The position numbers were made by a program, and so were the translations under genes. Under the pieces are notes generated by a model that saw only the letters and a program-made list of their open reading frames with translations, had not been told where the DNA came from and ran no database searches. From Methylophaga sp. 42_25_T18 (GTDB lineage Bacteria; Pseudomonadota; Gammaproteobacteria; Nitrosococcales; Methylophagaceae), in assembly GCA_002163085.1 (NCBI GenBank), contig MAAJ01000009.1, forward strand, positions 17,813 to 81,812: a DNA stretch of 64,000 nt, written 5' to 3'. Positions 9,181 to 16,428 of the stretch are shown here, in pieces; position 1 is the first letter of the stretch; each line of letters begins with the position of its first letter.

Positions 9181-12100
9181 CTACGTCACTGCAAGATAAG
9201 GCTGATTGCGTAATTGTCGCCAGAAACCAAACATCACCATCAATAAGAAAAAGGCAAAGGCCAACAACAATTGTAGATCCCAGTCAGTTTCTACTGGCTT
9301 AGCTTCTTCTACTTTTTCAAGCTTCTGCCCTTCAACTTGCACCGTCGTTGGTGACTCATTATTAACAGCTCCGGCTTCAACAGATGCTGGCAATGAATTA
9401 AGCCCAAAACCCATTGCTTGCTGATCTACAAAATCACGTAACTTTTCGTTATCTACAAATACATCATACTTTTCGACCAAATCCACATAACGCTCAATCA
9501 TATGTTCTAAAGTCTGAGCATCAGCCTGCCAATATTCTTTACGGTTGGCTTCTAGCATACGCTCTAACATTTGTGCTTGAGATCGTGGGTTTGTTTGTTC
9601 AAACCATTCATCGATATTTAGCTCTAGTTTGTCATTAACATAGACTTCATAAAACTCCTGCCATTGATCTTCACGTACTAGATTGGGATCAACCACTTGC
9701 CAGCCCCAGAAATTACTCAAATGTGAAGATAGCGACACAGCACCGCTGTAACCTTCCTTCATCATTTCTTCTACCCAACGTTTATGGAAGTTTCGCGAAC
9801 GTAATTCTTTAGCCAAAAATACCGATGCTGCTTCTGCTTTAGGATTGTCCGCATCACGTAGATTACTGATCACCATTTCAGGGCTAGCACCATCTAGGTT
9901 GCGTATCGCTAATGCCAAAGAGCCAAAATATTCAAAGGGATCATCTGAACTGATCATGCCGTACACATTAGAAGAACGAGAAAACATCGCTATATCTGTG
10001 CCTGATAACTGTTTGGCATATAAATCCACATTTTCGACTTTTTGACCCCAGCGACTATTATCCGATCCATAAAAATGCCCCATTCTGGCTAGATATAAAT
10101 CTGCGATCTTGTCATCTGTTTCCCATGTGTCACTAGCAAATACAGCGTCTTCAACACCAGAACCATAATTGCCTGAGGCATTAGAAAATACACGTACTGT
10201 CGACAGATATTCAGCCTCATCAGCTTCAATACCTTCAGCTATCAACTCTGCTTTAATACGTTCACTATTACGCCATACAAAGTTTGACTCTTCTTTTAAG
10301 GCAGCAATCTGTTCTATCGCCTTTGCCATTAATTGCATTACATTGGGAAAAGCATCACGGTAAAGACCGGTGGCTGATAACACCACATCAACCCGTGGAC
10401 GTTTAAGTTCTCCTGCAGGAATAATTTCAGTGCCAATAACTCGACCATCGTCACTCCATTTTGGACGAATACCCATGGCATATAAGACTTGGCTTTCTAA
10501 TACACCGTAGTGGCGCATGGTTTCAATTGACCAGAGGGAAAAGGCTAACTTATCTGGATACACACCATGTTTGACATAATAATCGGCAATCACTCCTTCG
10601 GTTAATTCTTTACCCTGCTCATAAGCAGCTTTCGTTGGCACTCGTGAAGGATCAAAACCATATAAGTTAAATCCTGTTGGCACGGCTTCAGGATGACGGA
10701 TAGGATCACCACCATTTTTAACAGGGATATATTTTCCCGCCAAAGCATCTACAAGATGATTCATTTCTCGTATATCGATAAAACGTTGATACATCTCTTG
10801 GCCTTGTTCAACAAAGGCCAAGACATCATCATCCAGTTCATTAATGTGATTAGCTTCTAGCGCTTCACCATGCACAATAAATTCTCGTACGGTTTTAAAG
10901 CCCACCAAGTCTTCTAACCGATCTCCGCTTTCTTGAATAAGCGTTTTATCAAATCCCTCACGTTGCGGTATATCGTCATCATGAGAAGCATTAAACGCGT
11001 GCTGATGGCCATGATAATCAGCATCGAAATGCGATTTTTCAAACTCGGCCACTGTCGATACAAAGTCCCTGCCTAACATTTGAACCAAGGTTGAAATAAC
11101 TAAGTCTTCTTCTGGTAATTCGCCATAAGTATGTAGACCTAAGGGCTGGTTCTCAGCTGATAGATCAACCAGATAGTCATGTAAGGCTTCAAGAAAACCT
11201 GCAAAGTCTGCTTGGATCTGTTCTTGTTGCCAACCAAAGTCTGCACAAATATTATTAGCAATACAGTCATCAATGATCTGCTGACCGGTTTTCTGTTTTA
11301 CGCCACCTTCATCTAAAGATTTATATTGATGCATCAACTCGTGGATATTAGCCATTTCACCTTGCAGGCCTGCGGCAGCAAACGGTGGTGTCATATGCGC
11401 TAATACTGTAGCTCGACCACGACGCTTGGTTTGCATCGCTTCACCCACATCATCAACAATAAAAGGATACAAAACTGGGGTATCCCACACTGCAAGATTG
11501 CCTTGATCATAGATAGATAGGCCACGCTCCTTACCCGATAAATACTCCTGTGAACCATGTGTTCCTAGATGAATAATGGCATCACTTTGCCAGAATTCAC
11601 GAGCATAAAAATAGGCTGCCAGATAGAAGTGATTCATCGGCACCGTACCTTTGTGATAAATACGTTTATCTTCATCTTTATCATCAGCACGTGGTGGTTG
11701 GCGCATCACCAGCATATTGCCATTGCGAATACGTGGTAAAACAAACTGTGCTTGACCATCACGTTCAACCACCATGAAGTTATCTTTGGGTGCACCCCAA
11801 TAGTCATTAATAGGTTGGCGTACATTTTCAGGCAAAGTATTGAACCATGCTAGATAGTCACTAACAGGCATGAGTTCAGCTAAATCATCTTCGAGCAAGT
11901 TATCTAACTCATAATCCCGATAGAACGGACTTAATATTCGATCAACTTTCTCACTAAAGTAGTCACTACCAACAATATTAATGTCATAACCTTCTTGGTT
12001 TAACTTAGCACTCATTACTCGTAAACTTTCAGGTACATTTAGAAACGACGCACCGACATCTCGACTTCCCCACACCATGACTGACATGCGTTTGTCTGCA

Positions 12101-13188
12101 TTGGCCTTGGTTTTAAGCTTAATCATATTGGCCACCTTGTTGATAAGGTGTTCCAACTGATAATCAATAATTTCAGCTTTGCCACTTTCTTCATTGAGCG
12201 CTGCCACAATCATCGGGTCAACAACACCTGCTGCTTCAGGCAAAACTAAAACAAAGGGTGTCATGCCTGGTGAGATGCCTTGGGTACTATTCTCCCAATG
12301 TTGTTGATCACCATCGTAATAAGTCAAAGCCTGAATAACGGGCACACCAAAACCAGTGAATTCTTGTTTGCGTTTGCTGGCCCAATGCAAGGCTCTAAAA
12401 TTAATAATCAAATCAACCACTGTTTGCCCTTCTTGCTGAATCAAGGCACTGTAATCAGACGTTTGTGGGCTTAATTCAAAAAAGAATGGTACGGCGGTTA
12501 TCCCTTTACTTTCTAGTTGTTTAATCGTGTCATCAACAACATGTGTTTCCACCGATTCGATCAAAGCGCGTTGCATCAAAACACCCACCATCGGCTTGTC
12601 TTTGTCTTCACTATTTCGCCACTGTAAGTAGTCTTCTAAGCTAGAAAAAACCAAACCTTCGTAGTCTGGATGATAGATCCCTACTGCTGGGTAAATAATA
12701 GGTTCAGCAACATTACGATCATCAGAAGATAAAATTCGATAGCTTAAATAGTCCAACATTCGCGAAAGGTTTTCAACACCACCATTTGAATAGTAGTCAA
12801 ACAAGCTCTGTGCCTGTTCAGCTGAAACACCTTTGCGTAATTGAGTTGCTTCCAGCCAATTTATGGCCAAAAAACGGCCTTCTGTTTGAGCAATAACGGG
12901 AGCATATTGAGCATAAATTTGTTTACTCTCTCGTACAGACACCGCTTCCATAACAACAAGATCATACGTTGAGAATATCGCAGCTGCTTTTGTCAGATCA
13001 CTCAGTTCACTTTGTGGCTTACGTTCAATGGTGATGCCTTTTTCAACAGCCATCTCTTTTAATAAACTAAGTTTGGCTTTATTACTATGCGTGCCATTAA
13101 CAAACAGTATTTTTTGCTCACCTGACCATACTTGTTGACTCAGTATAAGAAGACTCACACTGACTATTAATCCTAAAATCTTATGCAT
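9181..13188 (-). CDS. Secreted, membrane-anchored CobN/HmuS-like chelatase
   Basis: A 1335-residue protein of the CobN/ChlH magnesium/cobalt chelatase large-subunit family; the block HLGTHGSQEYLSGKERGLS is diagnostic. Unlike cytoplasmic CobN, it begins with a typical signal peptide (cleavage near VWSGEQ, residues about 20-24) and ends with one hydrophobic helix (about 1303-1321) and a short basic tail. The large domain should therefore face the periplasm. A His/Asp-rich segment near residues 719-738 may bind metal. No CobS/CobT or ChlI/ChlD ATPase gene is present; instead a DUF2149 gene and proton-channel-like genes lie directly upstream. By analogy with HmuS of Bacteroidetes hmu operons it may remove iron from heme, rather than insert cobalt into corrin. 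Family certain; substrate inferred from the locus. Confidence 0.85.
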   Translation of the reverse strand: MHKILGLIVSVSLLILSQQVWSGEQKILFVNGTHSNKAKLSLLKEMAVEKGITIERKPQSELSDLTKAAAIFSTYDLVVMEAVSVRESKQIYAQYAPVIAQTEGRFLAINWLEATQLRKGVSAEQAQSLFDYYSNGGVENLSRMLDYLSYRILSSDDRNVAEPIIYPAVGIYHPDYEGLVFSSLEDYLQWRNSEDKDKPMVGVLMQRALIESVETHVVDDTIKQLESKGITAVPFFFELSPQTSDYSALIQQEGQTVVDLIINFRALHWASKRKQEFTGFGVPVIQALTYYDGDQQHWENSTQGISPGMTPFVLVLPEAAGVVDPMIVAALNEESGKAEIIDYQLEHLINKVANMIKLKTKANADKRMSVMVWGSRDVGASFLNVPESLRVMSAKLNQEGYDINIVGSDYFSEKVDRILSPFYRDYELDNLLEDDLAELMPVSDYLAWFNTLPENVRQPINDYWGAPKDNFMVVERDGQAQFVLPRIRNGNMLVMRQPPRADDKDEDKRIYHKGTVPMNHFYLAAYFYAREFWQSDAIIHLGTHGSQEYLSGKERGLSIYDQGNLAVWDTPVLYPFIVDDVGEAMQTKRRGRATVLAHMTPPFAAAGLQGEMANIHELMHQYKSLDEGGVKQKTGQQIIDDCIANNICADFGWQQEQIQADFAGFLEALHDYLVDLSAENQPLGLHTYGELPEEDLVISTLVQMLGRDFVSTVAEFEKSHFDADYHGHQHAFNASHDDDIPQREGFDKTLIQESGDRLEDLVGFKTVREFIVHGEALEANHINELDDDVLAFVEQGQEMYQRFIDIREMNHLVDALAGKYIPVKNGGDPIRHPEAVPTGFNLYGFDPSRVPTKAAYEQGKELTEGVIADYYVKHGVYPDKLAFSLWSIETMRHYGVLESQVLYAMGIRPKWSDDGRVIGTEIIPAGELKRPRVDVVLSATGLYRDAFPNVMQLMAKAIEQIAALKEESNFVWRNSERIKAELIAEGIEADEAEYLSTVRVFSNASGNYGSGVEDAVFASDTWETDDKIADLYLARMGHFYGSDNSRWGQKVENVDLYAKQLSGTDIAMFSRSSNVYGMISSDDPFEYFGSLALAIRNLDGASPEMVISNLRDADNPKAEAASVFLAKELRSRNFHKRWVEEMMKEGYSGAVSLSSHLSNFWGWQVVDPNLVREDQWQEFYEVYVNDKLELNIDEWFEQTNPRSQAQMLERMLEANRKEYWQADAQTLEHMIERYVDLVEKYDVFVDNEKLRDFVDQQAMGFGLNSLPASVEAGAVNNESPTTVQVEGQKLEKVEEAKPVETDWDLQLLLAFAFFLLMVMFGFWRQLRNQPYLAVT

Positions 13189-13229
13189 TATTATTTATCT
13201 CTTCCCGTATAGATATTATTTATTTGGTG

Positions 13230-13535
13230 TTATTCAGGAACATAAACCATCGTTCCATCAGCCATTTTGTAAGCCACGCCTGCTTTTTTCCCTTGTCCAC
13301 CACCAATTTCACCTGTTGATTCATAATGCTCAATGGTTTCGCCTTTTTTGACGATCATTTCCATATCATCTTGGCCAGAATTTTTTATCACGGTGACATT
13401 GTCGGCAGTAAAAGGATTGAGTGGGTTTTGGGCAATTGAAATCAATAAAGCAGCAATTAATACTAGAAATACGTCCACTAAATTGATCATTGAACTTGCT
13501 GGGTTGAGCTCCTCATCTTCATTAAGCAGCTTCAC
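13230..13535 (-). CDS. DUF2149 protein, ExbD-like partner of the chelatase
   Basis: A 101-residue protein with one N-terminal membrane helix (SSMINLVDVFLVLIAALLIS, about residues 14-33) that contains an acidic residue, as in ExbD. The C-terminus ends in GGGQGKKAGVAYKMADGTMVYVPE, the hallmark of DUF2149. In Bacteroidetes hmu operons a DUF2149 gene accompanies a CobN-like gene and an ExbB-like gene, exactly as here. I infer that it couples proton flow through the neighbouring channel to the CobN-like protein. The start is GTG; it overlaps the upstream channel gene by 14 bases and precedes the chelatase gene by 41. Confidence 0.85.
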   Translation of the reverse strand: MKLLNEDEELNPASSMINLVDVFLVLIAALLISIAQNPLNPFTADNVTVIKNSGQDDMEMIVKKGETIEHYESTGEIGGGQGKKAGVAYKMADGTMVYVPE

Positions 13536-14115
13536 GTGTTAGCTCCTCAACTAAATCATCACTGTCTAAATTTGGATTATTTGTGGCTGTACGTAAGTGG
13601 GCAATATCGACGAGCTCTGTTGCTAACCAACGTTTTTTTACTGTTGCAATCCAAAAACTAATTGAAGCGATCACCATGCCGAAAATAACCACTGAGAACG
13701 CGATAATTAAGTTTTCACTGATGCCTTGCACATTGCCATCGCTTAACGATTTTAAAGCCGGTGCCATCGGGATCATGGTGCCAATCAGCCCAAGCATAGG
13801 CGCGACACGTGCAGTGATTCGTAATAATTCCAGATGTTTTAATGCCCTCACATCAAGTTGCTCCATTGTTGATGTTGCATTTTGTTGGGCATAGGCCATT
13901 AAGGGATAGCCTGCTAATTTTTGCCGTTCTGTTCTTCTTCCTTGAACCGCTGCATCATAAGATTGCGAATTTTTCTGTCGCTGCCACCACTGTGCAGCAA
14001 ATGCTCCCAGCTCGTTTAGGCAATATAAAAATAGTATTGATATTGCAATTAATACCGGTGCCATAAACCAGCCTGACAGTTGATACATCAACTGCTCTAA
14101 CCAAATAAGATCCAT
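13522..14115 (-). CDS. MotA/TolQ/ExbB-type proton channel (chelatase-linked)
   Basis: A 197-residue inner-membrane protein with three hydrophobic helices, near residues 12-35, 103-125 and 140-165. The stretch RVAPMLGLIGTMIPMAPALK is the conserved MotA/TolQ/ExbB channel segment. It overlaps the DUF2149 gene by 14 bases, indicating tight coupling of the two products. A second, separate ExbB gene lies 450 bases upstream, so this locus has two channel proteins. I assign this one to the CobN/DUF2149 module and the other to TonB, by gene pairing. It resembles HmuU-type proteins; no gene symbol is given because experimental names are from distant species. Confidence 0.85.
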   Translation of the reverse strand: MDLIWLEQLMYQLSGWFMAPVLIAISILFLYCLNELGAFAAQWWQRQKNSQSYDAAVQGRRTERQKLAGYPLMAYAQQNATSTMEQLDVRALKHLELLRITARVAPMLGLIGTMIPMAPALKSLSDGNVQGISENLIIAFSVVIFGMVIASISFWIATVKKRWLATELVDIAHLRTATNNPNLDSDDLVEELTREAA

Positions 14116-14129
14116 CGTATTTCCTCTAT

Positions 14130-14567
14130 TTATAATCGTTTAATATGTTGATTTTCTGCTTCACTGACCACCACTTCAGCCACAGCAATGCCTTGTTCTG
14201 ATAACCAATTTGCTAATTTGATAAAGGGCTGCAAACTCACATCTTTATCTGCTGTCACCAATAACTGTGGCTTAGTAGCCTGTTGTTCATTTATTTGTAT
14301 TTTCAGTGCTGACTCAAACTCATCCCAGCTTTCAAATTTTTGCTGATTGATACTGAACATTCCTTGTTCAGAAATACCTACGGTGATGGCATTGGCTTCA
14401 ACATGTTTAGACGGTGCTGATGCCTGAGGTAAATCTAATTCCAATAATTGGGGAGCAACATTTGCTGTCAACATCATAAATATGAGCAATATAAAAATGA
14501 CATCTAATAAGGCGGTCATATCAGGCATTAGAGATCGACGTGTTTCTGCTTGAGGAAGTTGGATCAC
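14130..14567 (-). CDS. exbD: ExbD/TolR-type biopolymer transport protein
   Basis: A 145-residue protein with a short cytoplasmic N-terminus, a single membrane helix (MTALLDVIFILLIFMMLT, about residues 18-36) and a periplasmic domain. The aspartate in LLDVIF is the conserved protonatable residue of ExbD. It transmits proton-motive force with ExbB to TonB. The start is GTG and overlaps the exbB stop codon in a TAGTG junction. Together with exbB and tonB it makes a complete TonB energising set next to the receptor gene. Confidence 0.92.
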   Translation of the reverse strand: MIQLPQAETRRSLMPDMTALLDVIFILLIFMMLTANVAPQLLELDLPQASAPSKHVEANAITVGISEQGMFSINQQKFESWDEFESALKIQINEQQATKPQLLVTADKDVSLQPFIKLANWLSEQGIAVAEVVVSEAENQHIKRL

Positions 14568-15256
14568 TAGGCAACACCCGGAGTACGAAGTGCTTGTAGA
14601 GGTGAGCTTGTTGTAGATTCATCCAAACTAGCACCCTGCTCACCTAATAAAATTTGATTAAACTCATTAAGTGCATTTTGAATCCAAAGAATGCGTTGTT
14701 GAGCCAATAGTTCAAAACCGTGACTCGCAGCCAAACTAGGAATAGCAATCAATAAACCTAGAGCGGTAGTTACCATCGCCGTCCACATTCCTTCCGCCAG
14801 TAAGGCAGGTGTGACTGGCCCCGTATTATGGGCAATGGCAATAAACATTTCGATAATGCCAAATACCGTTCCTAATAGACCTAACAGTGGTGCTAAAGTA
14901 CCCATCAACCCGACAACTTTAAGCCGTTTATTAAGATAATCTCGTTCATGTTGTAAGCGATACGAAGCTAGTTGTTGTCGGTGGTCATTAGCTAAATCTC
15001 GATTATTAAATATTGATCGCAGTGCTGCGGCAGCACCGTGTTTATTATCAAACCGTTTTGCCGCTAATAAATTGTCGACAGCATCAAAGGCCTTGTTTTT
15101 TAGCAAACGTTTACAATCGTTCAACATCTGCTGATTTGCCATTGGATAACGTAAATGAATCCACAATCGCTCAAGCAATAACGTTAGAGCAACAATTGAT
15201 AAGGCAAGCAATACAATTGCAACAGGACCAGCCGTTAAAATATGATCTAAAATCAT
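14567..15256 (-). CDS. exbB: ExbB proton channel protein of the TonB system
   Basis: A 229-residue MotA/TolQ/ExbB family protein with three membrane helices (about 12-33, 123-147, 163-185). The block GLMGTLAPLLGLLGTVFGIIEMF and the later AEGMWTAMVTTALGLLIAIPSLAA are typical of ExbB. It forms the proton channel that drives TonB with ExbD. It lies 41 bases downstream of the apparent tonB stop, and only 24 bases after the stop of the restored tonB frame. It is clearly different in sequence from the second channel protein at 13522-14115, so it is not a recent duplicate. Confidence 0.92.
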   Translation of the reverse strand: MILDHILTAGPVAIVLLALSIVALTLLLERLWIHLRYPMANQQMLNDCKRLLKNKAFDAVDNLLAAKRFDNKHGAAAALRSIFNNRDLANDHRQQLASYRLQHERDYLNKRLKVVGLMGTLAPLLGLLGTVFGIIEMFIAIAHNTGPVTPALLAEGMWTAMVTTALGLLIAIPSLAASHGFELLAQQRILWIQNALNEFNQILLGEQGASLDESTTSSPLQALRTPGVA

Positions 15257-15297
15257 CTTTATACCTTTATTTTTCGTTCATTATTTAAGAGTGAAAT

Positions 15298-16191
15298 CTA
15301 CCGGGATATTGACCCATGCCACTGTCGGTTTTTCAGCAATCGTATAAGGGTAAAACTGCCATTTCCTACTGTTTCCAGTGCTCGTTTATCCAAACTTTTT
15401 ACCCCTGACGACTGTATTAACTCAACCATTTCAACTTCACCTTGTTGGTCAACTTTAGCTCTTAGTAATACCAAACCTTGCTGGCCTCGTTTCCTTGCTA
15501 AACGAGGATATTCTGGAGGAAAAGCCTTGCGATATCGTGGTTCAGCCATTGTAGGAATCTGATTAAAACCACTACTCACTGTATTACTGTCTGACGTTGA
15601 AACCACTTCAAGCTCTACCTTTCGATCACTCATTAAATCAGTGTCATGTTTTGCAACGATCTCTGTTTTTTTCTCAACATCTTCTCGTTTGATGTGTTCC
15701 TTTACCGTTTCTTTAATTTCTTTCTTAGTTGTTTTTACCTGTTTTTGTTTATTCTTTTCTACTGGTTTTTTTAGCTTTTCTTCGATAGATTCAACTTGTT
15801 TCTTCTTACTCTTTTTTTCAGTTTTACGTGTTTTGTCTTTTGGCTTTTCATGCTTTTTTTCAACTGATTTTACGAGCGACTTTTTAATCTCTGGTTTTAC
15901 TGTTTTCTCGACTGTTGCAGTCCTAATGGCCTCATCAATCACTGGTGTATCAGGAATATCATCGTGAACCACAACCTCCTCTATCATGGTCGCCGGTTCA
16001 TCTATCAGCTCTACTTGTTCACTTAAACCTTCTGCTTTCGCTGTAACAAACTTCATCTTCTGAATATTTAATGCAGTACGTCCTGAACTGCCTGTCCTTT
16101 CAGCTTCATCCCTTGTTTTCCATTGAACAATCACGCTATGAATTAATAGTGATAACAGCAGAGGCCAAACTAGTTTCATTGAATCTGTCAC
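15298..16191 (-). CDS. tonB: TonB energy transducer with a frameshifted C-terminus
   Basis: A 297-residue TonB: an N-terminal membrane anchor (LVWPLLLSLLIHSVIVQ, about 8-24), a long Lys/Glu-rich periplasmic spacer (about 85-185, many KK and EK pairs) in place of a Pro-rich one, and a C-terminal TonB fold starting near PRYRKAFPPEYPRLARKRGQ. The last 24 residues of this frame are unlike TonB. Shifting by -1 near 15362-15370 gives KWQFYPYTIAEKPTVAWVNI and then PVDF, a normal TonB ending, with a stop at 15281-15283. One base therefore seems to be missing. This may be a real mutation, a frameshift site or a sequencing error. First gene of the minus-strand operon. Confidence 0.85.
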   Translation of the reverse strand: MTDSMKLVWPLLLSLLIHSVIVQWKTRDEAERTGSSGRTALNIQKMKFVTAKAEGLSEQVELIDEPATMIEEVVVHDDIPDTPVIDEAIRTATVEKTVKPEIKKSLVKSVEKKHEKPKDKTRKTEKKSKKKQVESIEEKLKKPVEKNKQKQVKTTKKEIKETVKEHIKREDVEKKTEIVAKHDTDLMSDRKVELEVVSTSDSNTVSSGFNQIPTMAEPRYRKAFPPEYPRLARKRGQQGLVLLRAKVDQQGEVEMVELIQSSGVKSLDKRALETVGNGSFTLIRLLKNRQWHGSISR

Positions 16192-16304
16192 CTATTTTTA
16201 ACCACTCGCTATGACAGTCATAAACATCATCCTGAATTAGTAATACGCTGCATAAAACCTATCCAACATAGTGCAGATGATATCCTTCATCTCACCTCAA
16301 TGCA

Positions 16305-16323
16305 AATGCAGATCATTCGCATT
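16305..16323. promoter_or_regulatory. Possible second Fur-like inverted repeat
   Basis: AATGC and GCATT arms surround AGATCATTC in the tonB/receptor intergenic region. It agrees only partly with a Fur box (about 11 of 16 aligned positions). It could serve the minus-strand tonB operon. Confidence 0.35.
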
Positions 16324-16362
16324 AAGATTGCTATTTATTTGTTACGGAAGTATCCTGTTGTT

Positions 16363-16381
16363 GGTATTGATTCTCATTACC
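16363..16381. promoter_or_regulatory. Fur box candidate in front of the heme receptor gene
   Basis: GGTATTGATTCTCATTACC. Its reverse complement matches the classical 19-base Fur consensus at 15 positions. It overlaps the spacer of a plausible promoter (TTGGTA at 16361-16366, TAAATT at 16384-16389), so an iron-loaded repressor bound here would block RNA polymerase. Located 47 bases before the receptor start. Confidence 0.7.
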
Positions 16382-16428
16382 ATTAAATTTATTTAACTTT
16401 TATTACTCGTCTAAAGGAGTTCTTAATT

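Noticed and set aside
9181..13188. Cobaltochelatase CobN for cobalamin synthesis
   Set aside because: It has a signal peptide and membrane anchor, no cobS/cobT or other cob genes nearby, and its neighbours point to heme uptake and Fur control. The family name is kept, but not the cobalamin role.
15362..15370. Programmed -1 frameshifting in tonB
   Set aside because: The site lacks a standard X XXY YYZ slippery heptamer, and I see no clear downstream stem-loop at the required distance. A simple one-base loss or read error is more likely.
16192..16428. Cobalamin riboswitch in front of the receptor gene
   Set aside because: I searched the region by eye for the conserved B12 box and pairing elements and found none; only Fur-like elements and a plausible promoter are visible.
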